64,000 nt of DNA. It comes from Mycobacterium sp. E787. GTDB lineage: Bacteria; Actinomycetota; Actinomycetes; Mycobacteriales; Mycobacteriaceae. The stretch is taken from the NCBI RefSeq assembly GCF_001668725.1, contig NZ_LZKL01000062.1:1-64000 (forward strand), in the 5' to 3' direction. The position numbers were made by a program, and so were the translations under genes. This document shows, piece by piece, positions 52,740 through 64,000 of the stretch. A model generated the notes under the pieces. The model searched no databases. It was not told the DNA's origin and was given only the letters and a program-made list of their open reading frames with translations. Every line of letters starts with the position of its first letter. The stretch's first letter is position 1.

Positions 52740-53908
52740 ACGAACGTGTCTGCGGCGATCGCGACGGCGGCGGCGACGGCTTCCCCGACGCGCGAGTCCA
52801 GCGGGCTCGGGACGATCCGGTCCACCGCGAGGTCGTCGCTGACGACGGAGAAGATCGCCTCGGCCGCGGCCACCATCATCTTCTCGGTGATCCGGCGCGC
52901 GCCGGCGTCCAGCGCGCCGCGGAACACCCCCGGGAACGCGAGCACGTTGTTGATCTGGTTGGGGAAGTCGCTGCGGCCGGTGGCCACCACCGTGGCGTAC
53001 TTGGCCGCGATCTCGGGATGGATCTCCGGGTCCGGGTTGGACAGCGCGAACACGATCCCGCCGGGCGCCATCGTGGCGATCAGCTCCTCGGGCACCACGC
53101 CGCCCGACAGCCCGAGGAAGACGTCCGCACCCTCGAGCGCCTCGACGAGCCCGCCGGACAGGCCGTCGGGGTTGGTCCGCCGCGCGAGGTCGACCTTGAC
53201 GCTGTTCATGTCGTCGCGACCGGTGTGCAGGATGCCGCGCGAGTCGAGGACGGTGATGTCCGAAAGACCCATCGTCAGAAGGAGATTCGTGCACGCCACC
53301 CCGGCGGCGCCGGCACCCGAGACCACAGCCCGCAACGACGACATGTCGCGGCCGAGCAGCTTGCTGGCGCCCATCATGGCCGCCAGCACGACGATCGCGG
53401 TGCCGTGCTGGTCGTCGTGCATCACCGGGCAGTCCAGCGTCTCGATCACCCGCCGTTCGATCTCGAAGCAGCGCGGGGCGGCGATGTCCTCGAGGTTGAC
53501 GGCGCCGAACGTCGGCCGCAGCCGCACCAGGGTTTCGACGATCTCGTCGGGGTCCTTGGTGTCGAGCACGATCGGGATCGCGTTCAGCCCGCCGTAGGCC
53601 TTGAACAGCGCGCACTTGCCCTCCATCACCGGCAGCGAAGCCTCGGGGCCGATGTCACCAAGGCCCAGCACCGCGCTGCCGTCGCTGACGACCGCGACCA
53701 ACCGGTTCGACCAGGTGTAGCGGGCGGCCAGGGTGCGGTCGGCGGCGATGGCGCGGCTGACCTGCGCGACGCCCGGGGTGTAGGCGATCGACAGGGCGCG
53801 CTGGGTGTCCAGTGGTGCGCTGAGGGCTACCGAAAGCTTCCCGCCCACATGCGCGTCGAAGATCTCGTCGTCTCCGATGGGCATCGGCGGATGCGCGGTT
53901 TCCGGCAT
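52736..53908 (-). CDS. NAD(P)-dependent malic enzyme, short bacterial type
   Basis: Oxidatively decarboxylates malate to pyruvate. 390 residues, the compact bacterial form without the C-terminal phosphotransacetylase-like domain; it is shorter than the long-form malic enzyme Mez I recall from H37Rv (Rv2332). Seen: the [12 protein letters not shown] substrate loop, [18 protein letters not shown] with catalytic Lys, NLEDI and [10 protein letters not shown] metal ligands, and cofactor fold [19 protein letters not shown] 53908 is preferred over ATG 53932 because TACCCT lies 6 nt upstream without a ribosome site (leaderless). It follows mdh by about 50 bp and overlaps lpqZ. Its place in an operon with malate dehydrogenase points to a malate branch. 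Confidence 0.9.
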   Translation of the reverse strand: MPETAHPPMPIGDDEIFDAHVGGKLSVALSAPLDTQRALSIAYTPGVAQVSRAIAADRTLAARYTWSNRLVAVVSDGSAVLGLGDIGPEASLPVMEGKCALFKAYGGLNAIPIVLDTKDPDEIVETLVRLRPTFGAVNLEDIAAPRCFEIERRVIETLDCPVMHDDQHGTAIVVLAAMMGASKLLGRDMSSLRAVVSGAGAAGVACTNLLLTMGLSDITVLDSRGILHTGRDDMNSVKVDLARRTNPDGLSGGLVEALEGADVFLGLSGGVVPEELIATMAPGGIVFALSNPDPEIHPEIAAKYATVVATGRSDFPNQINNVLAFPGVFRGALDAGARRITEKMMVAAAEAIFSVVSDDLAVDRIVPSPLDSRVGEAVAAAVAIAADTFV

Positions 53909-53957
53909 CGCATCAGGGTAAGGGCTACCCATTAGTAGACCTAATTTCTGCTCGGGA

Positions 53958-54947
53958 TCAGATCAGGCCCAGCTCCGTGACCGCGTTGCGCTCGTCGGCC
54001 AGCTCCGCGGTCGACTTGTCGATGCGGCCACGGGAGAAGTCGTCGATCTCCAGGCCCTGCACGATCGACCAGTCGCCGCCCTTGGTAGTCACCGGGAACG
54101 ACGAGATCAGGCCCTCGGGCACGCCGTAGGAGCCGTCGGAGACGACCGCCATCGACACCCAGTTGCCCTCCGGGCTGCCGACCAGCCAGTCGCGCGCGGC
54201 GTCGATGGTCGCCGAGGCGGCGGACGCGGCCGACGACGCGCCGCGGGCGTCGATGATCGCCGCGCCGCGCTTGGCGACGGTCGGGATGAAGTCGTTCTCG
54301 ATCCACGCCTGGTCGCCGACGACCTCGGCCGCGTTCTTGCCCTTGACCTCGGCGTGGAAGATGTCGGGGTACTGGGTGGCCGAGTGGTTGCCCCAGATCG
54401 TCATCTTCTTGATGTCGGTGACGGCGGCGCCGGTTTTGCGGGCCAGCTGGGTGATCGCGCGGTTGTGGTCGAGGCGGGTGAGCGCCGAGAACCGCTCCTT
54501 GGGAATGTCGGGGGCATTGCTCATCGCGATCAGCGCGTTGGTGTTGGCGGGATTACCGGTCACGCCGATGCGCACGTCGTCCGCGGCGACCGAGTTGAGC
54601 GCCTTGCCCTGGGCGGTGAAGATCGCGCCGTTGGCCTCCAGCAGGTCGCCGCGCTCCATGCCCGGGCCGCGCGGCCGGGCGCCGACGAGCAGAGCCAGGT
54701 TCACGCCGTCGAAAATCTTGTTCGGGTCCGCGCCGATCTCGACGCCCGCAAGCAACGGGAAGGCGCAGTCGTCGAGCTCCATCACGACGCCCTCGAGCGC
54801 CTTGAGCGCGGGCTCGATCTCCAGCAGCCGCAGCTCGATCGGGCGGTCGGGCCCCAGCAGCGCGCCGCTGGCGAGGCGGAACAACAGGCTGTAGCCGATC
54901 TGGCCGGCGGCGCCGGTGACGGCGACCTTGACTGGACTTGCGCTCAC
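53958..54947 (-). CDS. mdh: Malate dehydrogenase
   Basis: Interconverts malate and oxaloacetate with NAD in the TCA cycle. 329 residues, the same length as M. tuberculosis Mdh. Seen: [19 protein letters not shown] (cofactor loop), [15 protein letters not shown] (mobile active-site loop with substrate arginines), TRLDHNRA (catalytic Asp) and [12 protein letters not shown] (catalytic His). GTG 54947 gives the known N-terminus [14 protein letters not shown] and follows an AAGGAG ribosome site; the frame is open further upstream but that part is unlike any Mdh. First gene of the mdh-mez-lpqZ unit; divergent from corA. Confidence 0.97.
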   Translation of the reverse strand: MSASPVKVAVTGAAGQIGYSLLFRLASGALLGPDRPIELRLLEIEPALKALEGVVMELDDCAFPLLAGVEIGADPNKIFDGVNLALLVGARPRGPGMERGDLLEANGAIFTAQGKALNSVAADDVRIGVTGNPANTNALIAMSNAPDIPKERFSALTRLDHNRAITQLARKTGAAVTDIKKMTIWGNHSATQYPDIFHAEVKGKNAAEVVGDQAWIENDFIPTVAKRGAAIIDARGASSAASAASATIDAARDWLVGSPEGNWVSMAVVSDGSYGVPEGLISSFPVTTKGGDWSIVQGLEIDDFSRGRIDKSTAELADERNAVTELGLI

Positions 54948-55123
54948 GTCGAAGTGCTCCTTATGGAGAAGATCGGGATTGTGTGTCGTGCTCGAAACTA
55001 GCGCACCCCCGTCCGCGCGAAACCTCCGGTCCACGGCCGCCGCGGAGTTTTCACGTCGTGTTTCACCAGGACGCGTAGCATTGAGCACCGCTTATCGGCC
55101 ATGCGCTGCGATCGGAGGTGGGG

Positions 55124-56227
55124 GTGTTTCCCGGACCTGACGCATTGCCCGAGGTGCTGCGACCGCTCGCGCGCGAGCCGCACGAGCCGCAGGCCGAGCG
55201 CGTCGAACAGCCGCCGCACGAGACCTTGGTCGACTGCGCCGTCTACGCCGAAGGCCACCGGCTGCCGGGGAAGTTCAGCTACGCCGCCGCCGTCAACCGG
55301 GTGCGGCAGATCGAGATGCTCGGGCACCAGGCGTTCGTCTGGGTCGGGCTGCGGGAGCCCAACCTCACCGAGATGCAGGACGTGGCCGACGTGTTCGGGC
55401 TGCACTCGCTGGCCGTCGAGGACGCCGTCTGCGCGCACCAGCGGCCCAAGCTGGAGCGCTACGACGAGACGCTGTTCCTCGTGCTGAAGACGGTCAATTA
55501 CGTGCCGCACGAATCGGTGACGCTGGCCCGCCAGATCGTCGAGACCGGCGAGGTGATGATCTTCGTCGGTAAGGACTTCCTGGTCACGGTCCGCCACGGC
55601 GAGCACGGCGGGCTCTCCGAGGTGCGCAAGCGGATGGAGGCCGACCCCGAGCAGCTGCGCCTGGGGCCGTACGCGGTGATGCACGCGATCGCCCACGAGG
55701 TGGTGAACCACTATCTCGAAGTGAGCCATTCCGTCGAAGCCGACATCGACAGCATCGAGGAGGTGGCGTTCGCGCCCGGCCGCAAGCTCGACGTCGAGCC
55801 GATCTACCTGCTCAAGCGCGAGGTCGTCGAACTGCGCCGCTGCGTCAACCCGCTGTCCGGGGCGTTCCTGCGGATCCAGCAGGAGAACAAGGACCTGATC
55901 GCCAAGGAGGTGCGCCGCTACCTGCGCGACCTCGCCGACCACCATTCCGAGGCCGCCGAGCACATCGCCAGCTACGACGACATGCTCAACTCGCTGATCC
56001 AGGCGGCGCTGGCCCGTGTCGGCATGCAGCAGAACAACGACATGCGCAAGATGGCGGCCTGGGCCGGCATCCTGGCTTTCCCGACGATGGTCGCCGCGAT
56101 CTACGGCATGAACTTTCATTTCATGCCCGAGCTGAACTGGACGTGGGGCTACCCGGGCATCATGGCGCTGATGGTGGTCGTCTGCCTGGTGCTGTACTTC
56201 CAGTTCCGCCGCAACAACTGGCTATAG
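55124..56227 (+). CDS. corA: Magnesium/cobalt channel CorA
   Basis: 367-residue pentameric Mg2+/Co2+ channel. A large cytoplasmic alpha/beta domain (about 1-300, HQAFVWVGLREP, LAVEDAVCAHQRPKLERYDE) precedes two C-terminal helices. The selectivity loop YGMNFHFMPEL has the GMN signature at 328-330, and the tail FRRNNWL is characteristic of the mycobacterial protein. GTG 55124 (MFPGPDALPEVLRPLAR) is chosen because GGAGG ends about 5 nt upstream; the GTG at 55118 would lie inside that ribosome site. Adjacent to mdh in divergent orientation as in H37Rv; followed within 10 bp by a palindromic element. Confidence 0.95.
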   Translation: MFPGPDALPEVLRPLAREPHEPQAERVEQPPHETLVDCAVYAEGHRLPGKFSYAAAVNRVRQIEMLGHQAFVWVGLREPNLTEMQDVADVFGLHSLAVEDAVCAHQRPKLERYDETLFLVLKTVNYVPHESVTLARQIVETGEVMIFVGKDFLVTVRHGEHGGLSEVRKRMEADPEQLRLGPYAVMHAIAHEVVNHYLEVSHSVEADIDSIEEVAFAPGRKLDVEPIYLLKREVVELRRCVNPLSGAFLRIQQENKDLIAKEVRRYLRDLADHHSEAAEHIASYDDMLNSLIQAALARVGMQQNNDMRKMAAWAGILAFPTMVAAIYGMNFHFMPELNWTWGYPGIMALMVVVCLVLYFQFRRNNWL

Positions 56228-56233
56228 CTTTTT

Positions 56234-56299
56234 CCTCGCGAGCAGACACAAAAGCCCCCAATTCGTCGGCGTGTCGGGGGCTTTTGCGTCTGCTCGGCG
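56234..56299. repeat. Palindromic element, copy 2 (left of the AbiEi-nuclease gene)
   Basis: 66 bp, differing at one position (56260) from the copy at 57276-57341 in the same orientation. Arms 56239-56259 and 56276-56296 form a 21-bp stem with one mismatch. It can end corA transcription. With the right copy it brackets the AbiEi-nuclease gene. Confidence 0.9.
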
Positions 56300-56378
56300 C
56301 AATGCGCGGTCGTGGCTTTTCCACATTACGCAGCCAGCTGACTACTCGGGTAGCTTGCCGCGCAGCATCGTTAGGGGT

Positions 56379-57260
56379 GTGGACATCGAACGCGCGCTCT
56401 TCGAGTGCGGCGGGCAGGCGACTACTTCCCAACTGTTGACTGTGATCTCGCGTAAGCGATTGGCCGGACTTGTCAAGTCCGGCAGGCTTATTCGGATATG
56501 CCACGGTGTTTATGCGGCGAATGAGCCCGACGCAATCGGCGCGCTGGCGGCGCTGCAACTAAAGGTCGGCCGACCGGTAGTCGCGTGCATGGGCACCGCT
56601 GCGGCGCTGTATGGCTTCGACACGGAGGCCACGTCCCAGCTTCATGTTCTTGATCCAGGGATACGGATGCGCCCGTCGCTGGGGCTGACGGTGCACCAGC
56701 GAATTGGTGCTCCGCTGCGACGAGTCCAGGGTCGCCTGGCGACAGCGCCGGCATGGACCGCAATCGAATTGGCCCGGACGCTTCGGCGCCCGCGCGCCCT
56801 GGCGACGCTTGATGCCGCCCTGCACGTCGGCGCCTGCACCCGCGCGGAATTGGACTCGGCGATTCGCGAGCAGCGGGGTCGGCGCGGGATCGTCAAGGTC
56901 CGGGAACTGTCTGGCTATGCCGACGGCCGCGCCGAATCCCCGATGGAGAGTGAGGCGCGACTCGTTTTCATCGATCATGCACTGCCGAAGCCCGAGTTGC
57001 AGTACAGCGTCCTCGATCGCCACGGCAAACTCTGGCGGGTCGACTTCGCCTGGCCGGAAGCAATGGTCAGCGCGGAATACGACAGCGTGGAGTGGCATGT
57101 CGGTCGCGATGCCCTATTGCATGACCGACTGAAAACCGCTCGACTGCAGGAATGCGGTTGGACCACAATTCCGATGACGGTTGACGACATCCGGCGGGAT
57201 CCACTCAGCCTGGTGGCGCGCATCAACGGCCACCTGACGAGGCCCCGCCTGGCCGGCTGA
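56379..57260 (+). CDS. AbiEi-type winged-helix domain fused to DUF559 (Vsr-like) nuclease domain
   Basis: 293 residues. The N-terminal half has the AbiEi-type layout: a winged-helix domain (IERALFECGGQATTSQLL, then GRLIRICHGVYAA) and the following alpha/beta region (GRPVVACMGTAAALYGF). The C-terminal part (about 185-275) is DUF559-like, a Vsr-related PD-(D/E)XK fold, with ESPMESEARLVF, LWRVDFAWPEAMVSAEYDS and the closing DRLKTARLQECGWTTIPMT. The acidic residues expected for catalysis are present. Such proteins are linked to type IV toxin-antitoxin systems, but no AbiEii toxin gene is adjacent. GTG 56379 (MDIERALF) is chosen because the longer frame starts inside the palindromic element. More AT-rich than neighbours and bracketed by near-identical repeats, suggesting acquisition as a cassette. 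Confidence 0.82.
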   Translation: MDIERALFECGGQATTSQLLTVISRKRLAGLVKSGRLIRICHGVYAANEPDAIGALAALQLKVGRPVVACMGTAAALYGFDTEATSQLHVLDPGIRMRPSLGLTVHQRIGAPLRRVQGRLATAPAWTAIELARTLRRPRALATLDAALHVGACTRAELDSAIREQRGRRGIVKVRELSGYADGRAESPMESEARLVFIDHALPKPELQYSVLDRHGKLWRVDFAWPEAMVSAEYDSVEWHVGRDALLHDRLKTARLQECGWTTIPMTVDDIRRDPLSLVARINGHLTRPRLAG

Positions 57261-57275
57261 CGGCCCTCACCTTCA

Positions 57276-57341
57276 CCTCGCGAGCAGACACAAAAGCCCC
57301 CCATTCGTCGGCGTGTCGGGGGCTTTTGCGTCTGCTCGGCG
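57276..57341. repeat. Palindromic element, copy 3 (right of the AbiEi-nuclease gene)
   Basis: Stem arms 57281-57301 and 57318-57338; 65 of 66 positions equal the left copy. It lies between the convergent AbiEi-nuclease and SUFU genes, where it could terminate both. Confidence 0.9.
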
Positions 57342-57358
57342 ATCCAGGCGCCACGCCG

Positions 57359-57943
57359 TCAACGCGGTTGCGCCGCAGGCCGTTTCGGGTCGAGCACGTC
57401 GACGCCGTCGCTGCGCCACGCCTGCCGCATCGCCTCGGCGCCCTTGAGCCGCACCCACGCGGCCTCGGTCGCGGTGATCGGAGTCGCCGACAGGAACTGC
57501 ACCGGGTCGCGGGGCGCCTCCAACGGCAGCTGCGGAATGTCGCTGTGGCCCAGCAACACCGCGGTGAACGGCACCCGCCCCGACGGCCACGCCCACAGCG
57601 GAGAGCCGAGGTCGATCAGGGCGTCGGCGACCAGCACCACGCCGTCGACGGCCGGGGTGGCCGCCAGGACTGCCAGGCTGCGGGCGATGCCGGTGGCGGG
57701 CCCGGGATCCCGCAGGCTCAGCACGACCTCGGCCCGCGGGCCGCGCAACGGGTCCGCGACCATTTCGGTCGGGTCGGTCATCGGGTGGCACGAGCACCCC
57801 AGCGACACGTAGTGCACCAATCCGCCGCCGCGAAACCGCAGCACCTCGATCGGCTCGGTGCCCAGGAACGTCACGCTCGCCGAGTCGGGCTCCACCCCGG
57901 CGAAGTGGCCGCACACGTGGGCGCGAACAAGGTCGGAAATCAC
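57359..57943 (-). CDS. Suppressor-of-fused (SUFU) domain protein
   Basis: 194 residues making up one SUFU-like domain. The N-terminal half has [16 protein letters not shown], and the closing segment [30 protein letters not shown] is typical of bacterial SUFU-domain proteins. The middle is beta-rich ([26 protein letters not shown]). Bacterial members are proposed immunity or binding proteins, but this role is not shown for mycobacteria. GTG 57943 overlaps the sugC stop (GTGA), so it is translated with the trehalose importer operon. I do not recall it between sugC and corA in H37Rv. Confidence 0.75.
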   Translation of the reverse strand: MISDLVRAHVCGHFAGVEPDSASVTFLGTEPIEVLRFRGGGLVHYVSLGCSCHPMTDPTEMVADPLRGPRAEVVLSLRDPGPATGIARSLAVLAATPAVDGVVLVADALIDLGSPLWAWPSGRVPFTAVLLGHSDIPQLPLEAPRDPVQFLSATPITATEAAWVRLKGAEAMRQAWRSDGVDVLDPKRPAAQPR

Positions 57944-59112
57944 TCAGCCGGAGGGATCGTCAGGTTCGCCCCGGACTCGGCGTCGAAGACGGCCACCTTC
58001 GAGGTGTCGAGAGCCAGCTCGATCGACTGTCCCACCGTCGCCTTCGACTCCGCGGAAACGCGTGCCACGAACTGGTTTTCGTGCATTTCGCCCTCGGCCT
58101 CCAACTCGTCGAGCTGGGCGGCGTGCACGGCCGGGCCCGCGGTGGTGAAGTACACGTACTTGTCGGCGCCCAGCGATTCGACCAGGTCGACCTTGACCTC
58201 GAAGGTCAGCGCCCGGATGCGCTGATAGCCGTCGATCAGCGCGGCGTCGGCCAGGTGCTCCGGTCGCACCCCGACGATGACGTTGTCCGGCCGCCGGTGC
58301 CGCTCGATGACCTGCTGGACCTCCGGCGCCAGCATCACCTCGCCGAAAGCCAGCCTCAGGCCGGTTGGCGTGAGGCTCGCGGGAAAGAAGTTCATCGCCG
58401 GCGAGCCGATGAACCCCGCGACGAACAGGTTGGCGGGCCGCTCGTACAGCTCGTCGGGCGTGCCGATCTGCTGCGCGACCCCGCCGTGCATCACCACCAC
58501 GCGGTCGCCCAGCGTCATGGCCTCGGTCTGGTCGTGGGTGACGTAGACGGTGGTGGTACCCAGTCTGCGCTGCAGCCGGGCGATCTCGCCGCGCATCTGC
58601 ACCCGCAGCTTGGCGTCGAGGTTGGACAGGGGCTCGTCCATCAGAAACGCCTTGGGATGGCGCACGATCGCGCGTCCCATCGCGACCCGCTGACGTTGGC
58701 CGCCGGACAGCTGGGAGGGCTTGCGGTCCAGAAGTTCGGTCAGGTCAAGGGTTTTCGCGGTCTCCTCGACCTTCCGGGCGATCTCGGCCTTCTTCATCTT
58801 GGCCAGGGTCAAGGGGAAGGCGATGTTCTGCCGCACGGTCATGTGCGGGTAGAGCGCGTAGGACTGGAACACCATGGCGATGTCGCGGTCCTTGGGCGCC
58901 TTCTCGTTCATCCGTTGGCCGTCGATGCGCAGCTCGCCCGACGAGATATCCTCAAGCCCGGCAATCATGTTCAGCGTCGTCGTCTTGCCGCAGCCCGACG
59001 GCCCGACCAGGATCAGGAACTCGCCGTCGGCGATGGTGATGCTCAGGTCCTGCACCGCCGCGGCGCCGTCGGCGTAGCTCTTGTGGATGTGCTCCAACAC
59101 GATCTCGGCCAT
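57940..59112 (-). CDS. sugC: Trehalose ABC importer ATPase SugC
   Basis: 390-residue ATPase of the LpqY-SugABC importer, which recycles trehalose released during mycolate transfer by antigen 85. Seen: Walker [11 protein letters not shown]-loop [13 protein letters not shown], signature [14 protein letters not shown], Walker [13 protein letters not shown], and H-loop [11 protein letters not shown]. The C-terminal MalK-type regulatory region (about 240-390) contains [13 protein letters not shown] 59112 has an AAGGGA ribosome site a few bases before it, 4 nt after sugB. Overlaps the SUFU gene downstream. Confidence 0.96.
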   Translation of the reverse strand: MAEIVLEHIHKSYADGAAAVQDLSITIADGEFLILVGPSGCGKTTTLNMIAGLEDISSGELRIDGQRMNEKAPKDRDIAMVFQSYALYPHMTVRQNIAFPLTLAKMKKAEIARKVEETAKTLDLTELLDRKPSQLSGGQRQRVAMGRAIVRHPKAFLMDEPLSNLDAKLRVQMRGEIARLQRRLGTTTVYVTHDQTEAMTLGDRVVVMHGGVAQQIGTPDELYERPANLFVAGFIGSPAMNFFPASLTPTGLRLAFGEVMLAPEVQQVIERHRRPDNVIVGVRPEHLADAALIDGYQRIRALTFEVKVDLVESLGADKYVYFTTAGPAVHAAQLDELEAEGEMHENQFVARVSAESKATVGQSIELALDTSKVAVFDAESGANLTIPPAE

Positions 59113-59116
59113 CGCG

Positions 59117-59939
59117 CTATCCCTTCACAGCGCCAGAGGTCAACCCGGCGACAATCCGTCGTTGGAAAATTAGAACAAAAACGATGATCGGGACGGTAAT
59201 CACCACCGCGCCGGCCGCGATCGAGCCGGTCGGCTCCTCGAATTGCGAACTGCCGCTGAAGTTCGCGATCGCCACCGGCGCGGTGATCGCCGCCTCAGTG
59301 GCCGTCAGCGACAGCGCCAGCAGCAGGTCGTTCCAGGCGAAGATGAACACCAGGATCGCCGCGGTCACCAGGCCCGGCGCCGCCAGCGGCACGATCACCT
59401 TGCGGAAGGCCTGACCCGGCGTGGCGCCGTCCATCTTGGCCGCCTTCTCGAGATCCCACGGGATCTCGCGGAAGAAGGCCGACAGCGTGTAAATGGCAAG
59501 GGGCAGAGCGAAAGTGATGTAGGGCAGAATCAGGCCGGGCCAGGTGTCGAACAGGCCGATCCGCCGTTCGATGTTGAACAGCGGGGTGACCAGCGAGATC
59601 GCCGGGAACATGGTGATCAGCAGGGCGGCGCCGATCAGCAGCCGCTTGCCCGGAAAGTCCAGCCGGGCGATCGCGTAGGCCGCCATCGCGCCGAGCACCA
59701 CCGCGATCGCCGTGGTGATCAGGCCGATCCCGATCGAATTGATCAGCGCGGAGGTGAAGAACTCGCCGCGGAAGATGCCCCGGTAGTTGTCCAGCGTCAG
59801 CGACGACGGAATCAGCCTGCCGTCCTTGACCATCGAGGTCGGCTTGAGCGAGAGGGACAGGATCCACAGCACCGGGACGAGCGCATACAGCACGACCAGG
59901 GCGTCGATCACGGCCCACAAGGCGGCGCGCCGCGAGGGT

Positions 59940-59950
<11 letters not shown>
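59117..59950 (-). CDS. sugB: Trehalose ABC importer permease SugB
   Basis: 277-residue MalG-type permease with six predicted helices. The EAA loop that contacts SugC is [28 protein letters not shown]. Seen also [29 protein letters not shown], closely matching the known SugB. ATG 59950 ([18 protein letters not shown]) is chosen over the upstream frame to 60016, which lacks similarity. It overlaps the sugA stop by 11 bp, so translation is coupled. Confidence 0.95.
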
Positions 59951-62753
<2,803 letters not shown>

Positions 62754-62815
62754 CGTCGCTCATTCTCCTCCGCCTCGGCCATCCTTTCATCCCGGGCCAC
62801 GGGGTGCGCATGGGC

Positions 62816-62821
62816 TAGGTT
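62816..62821 (+). promoter_or_regulatory. Leaderless -10 box of the Rv1233c-like gene
   Basis: TAGGTT ends 7 nt before ATG 62829; no ribosome site. Confidence 0.55.
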
Positions 62822-62828
62822 GAACACC

Positions 62829-63380
62829 ATGGCAGCTCCCGGCGGTGGCCACGGCGACCAGGCCGTCCGGCCGCCAACCGGCGGCCACGGGCCCGAGCAG
62901 CCCGCCTGGCAACCTCCCTGGGATCCGCCGGCCATCGAATATCCGCCCCCGGCGTTTTCGCCGCTCGGCTACCCGCCGATGCCGCCGCCCGGGTACGGCC
63001 CGCCGCCCGGGTACGGCCCGCCACCCGAGTACGGCCCGCCACCCGGGTACGGGCCCCCTCCCGGCTTCCTGCCGCCGCCGCCCGGCTTCGGGCCGCCGGC
63101 CTATCCGGGGTATCCCGCCGGCCACCACGCGGCGCCGGACTACCGGGCGCAGGCCGGGACCAACGGCCTGGCGATCGCCTCGCTCATCGCGTCGTTCACC
63201 GGTTTCTTCTGCTGCGTCATCGGCTCCGTCGCGGCGATCGTGCTGGGCGTGGTCGCCCTGAACCAGATCAAACAGACCCGCCAGGACGGCTATGGCCTGG
63301 CGGTCACGGGCATCGTGATCGGCGTCGGCACCCTGGTGGTGTTTCTGGTCATCGCGATGTTCAGCATCCATTCGCGTTAG
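62829..63380 (+). CDS. Proline-rich DUF4190-type membrane protein (Rv1233c type)
   Basis: 183 residues. The N-terminal about 110 residues are Pro/Gly/Tyr-rich with PGYGPPP-type repeats, predicted disordered and cytoplasmic. Two helices follow (NGLAIASLIASFTGFFCCVIGSVAAIVLGVVAL and GYGLAVTGIVIGVGTLVVFLVIAMF) joined by the conserved NQIKQTRQDG loop of DUF4190 proteins. Function unknown; Pro-rich tails of this kind in actinobacteria often mediate protein contacts. The start ATG 62829 is fixed by the TAGGTT box 7 nt upstream. The repeat pattern (about 15 nt in DNA, 62980-63060) may vary in length between strains. Divergent from the Rv1234-like gene. Confidence 0.88.
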   Translation: MAAPGGGHGDQAVRPPTGGHGPEQPAWQPPWDPPAIEYPPPAFSPLGYPPMPPPGYGPPPGYGPPPEYGPPPGYGPPPGFLPPPPGFGPPAYPGYPAGHHAAPDYRAQAGTNGLAIASLIASFTGFFCCVIGSVAAIVLGVVALNQIKQTRQDGYGLAVTGIVIGVGTLVVFLVIAMFSIHSR

Positions 63381-63436
63381 CGGCGATTCATCGGCGGACA
63401 CCGGCATGGCCGCCTGCCGTCCGCGGGGCGGCTGAA

Positions 63437-63442
63437 TAGGCT
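63437..63442 (+). promoter_or_regulatory. Leaderless -10 box of the Rv1232c-like gene
   Basis: TAGGCT ends 7 nt before ATG 63450; no ribosome site. Confidence 0.55.
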
Positions 63443-63449
63443 TCCGTGC

Positions 63450-64000
63450 ATGGCATCGGTCAACAGGGTCTACGTCGCGCGGCTCCCGCGGATGCTGGTG
63501 TTGGGTCCGCTCGGCGAAAACTTCGGCCGCGTCCGCGATGTGGTGATCAGCATCAGCATCGTCCGCCAACAGCCCCGCGTCCTGGGGCTGGTCGTCGACT
63601 TGGCCACGCGCCGAAGCATTTTCATCCCGATGCTGCGGGTCGCCGCGATCGAGCCCGACGCGGTCACGCTCAACACCGGCAGCGTGTCCCTGCGCCATTT
63701 CGAGCAACGGCCCGGCGAGGTGCTGGCGATGGGCCAGATCCTCGACACCCCGGTCAAGGTCAACGATCCCGAACTGCCCGAGCTGGCCGGCCTCGGCGTG
63801 GTGATCACCGACCTGGGCATCGAGCAGACCCGGACACGGGACTGGTTGGTCACCCGGGTCGCCGTGCGCACCCAGCGACGGCTGGGACGTCGCGGCCCCG
63901 TCCACGTGGTGGACTGGCAGAACGTGCAGGGGCTGACGCCGTCGGCGCTGGCGCTGCCGGGTCAGGGGGTCGCCCAGCTGCTCGCCCAGTTCGAGGGCCG
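63450..64000 (+). CDS. MgtE-N/PRC-barrel-type protein (Rv1232c), 5' part
   Basis: The first 183 codons of a gene that leaves the window. The visible protein (MASVNRVYVARLPRMLVLGPLGENFGRVRD...) is mostly beta-structure with PRC-barrel-like units: VLGPLGENFGRVRDVVI and, later, MGQILDTPVKVNDPELPELAG and QRRLGRRGPVHVVDW. In H37Rv the full protein (about 435 residues as I recall) continues into MgtE-like intracellular helices and CBS domains, suggesting a magnesium-sensing soluble module without the channel. The reading frame is intact to the edge. ATG 63450 is set by the -10 box 7 nt upstream. Its closeness to corA may be coincidental. Confidence 0.82.
   Translation, partial: MASVNRVYVARLPRMLVLGPLGENFGRVRDVVISISIVRQQPRVLGLVVDLATRRSIFIPMLRVAAIEPDAVTLNTGSVSLRHFEQRPGEVLAMGQILDTPVKVNDPELPELAGLGVVITDLGIEQTRTRDWLVTRVAVRTQRRLGRRGPVHVVDWQNVQGLTPSALALPGQGVAQLLAQFEG

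Noticed and set aside
52740..53615. Upstream extension of the lpqZ frame through the malic enzyme gene
   Set aside because: The extension is the malic enzyme gene read in another frame; the lipoprotein signal peptide starts at GTG 52739.
56271..56378. Longer N-terminus of the AbiEi-nuclease protein
   Set aside because: It would begin inside the palindromic element and has no ribosome site; GTG 56379 begins at the conserved domain.

Overview
The window is chromosomal DNA of a slow-growing Mycobacterium. The evidence is high GC, PE_PGRS genes with canonical PE domains, a 1231-residue Kgd, an intact LpqY-SugABC trehalose importer, CYP130, Tap and UdgB. As I recall the M. tuberculosis H37Rv map, the backbone follows the Rv1232c to Rv1266c block in inverted order. 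The PE_PGRS genes argue against the M. avium complex, which is generally described as lacking them; I do not name a species.

Layout. 1-6 kb: 3' part of pknH, an AbmR-position gene, a pH-sensing adenylyl cyclase (Rv1264 type), amiB2, a HIT hydrolase and a Ddn-like F420 enzyme. A plausible Mcr11-type small RNA locus lies at about 2247-2387. 6-11 kb: accessory insertion of a very large GGDEF-GGDEF-EAL membrane protein and a luciferase-like monooxygenase. 11-18 kb: FAD monooxygenase, udgB, tap, a GlcD-like oxidase, cyp130 and its TetR regulator. 18-36 kb: accessory region with three giant minus-strand PE_PGRS genes bracketed by two paralogous methyltransferases, interrupted by the conserved acyltransferase, deaD and lprE. 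One PE_PGRS protein ends in a seven-repeat YVTN propeller, another in about ten degenerate strand-forming repeats. 36-47 kb: a small unknown protein, a nuclease-helicase, an MFS exporter, a membrane protein and kgd. 47-51 kb: three tandem copies of a second methyltransferase family, at the place where H37Rv carries relBE. 51-58 kb: SDR, the mdh-mez-lpqZ operon, corA, and an AbiEi-DUF559 gene bracketed by near-identical 66-bp palindromic elements. 58-64 kb: Rv1234-like gene, lpqY-sugA-sugB-sugC and a SUFU-domain gene as one coupled minus-strand operon, then Rv1233c-like and Rv1232c-like genes (the last runs off the window).

How the genes work together. LpqY-SugABC recovers trehalose released during cell-envelope synthesis. 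Kgd, Mdh and the malic enzyme form a 2-oxoglutarate/malate node. The adenylyl cyclase and the c-di-GMP protein are two nucleotide second-messenger inputs. PE_PGRS proteins are expected to be exported to the cell surface. About ten genes have a TANNNT -10 box 6-8 nt before the start codon and no ribosome binding site, the signature of leaderless transcription; I used this to choose several start codons.

The observations I rate highest are the palindrome-bracketed AbiEi-nuclease gene, the PE_PGRS-propeller fusion, the repeat domain of the first PE_PGRS protein, the triplicated methyltransferase locus with duplicated promoters, the duplicated c-di-GMP protein and the Mcr11-like locus.
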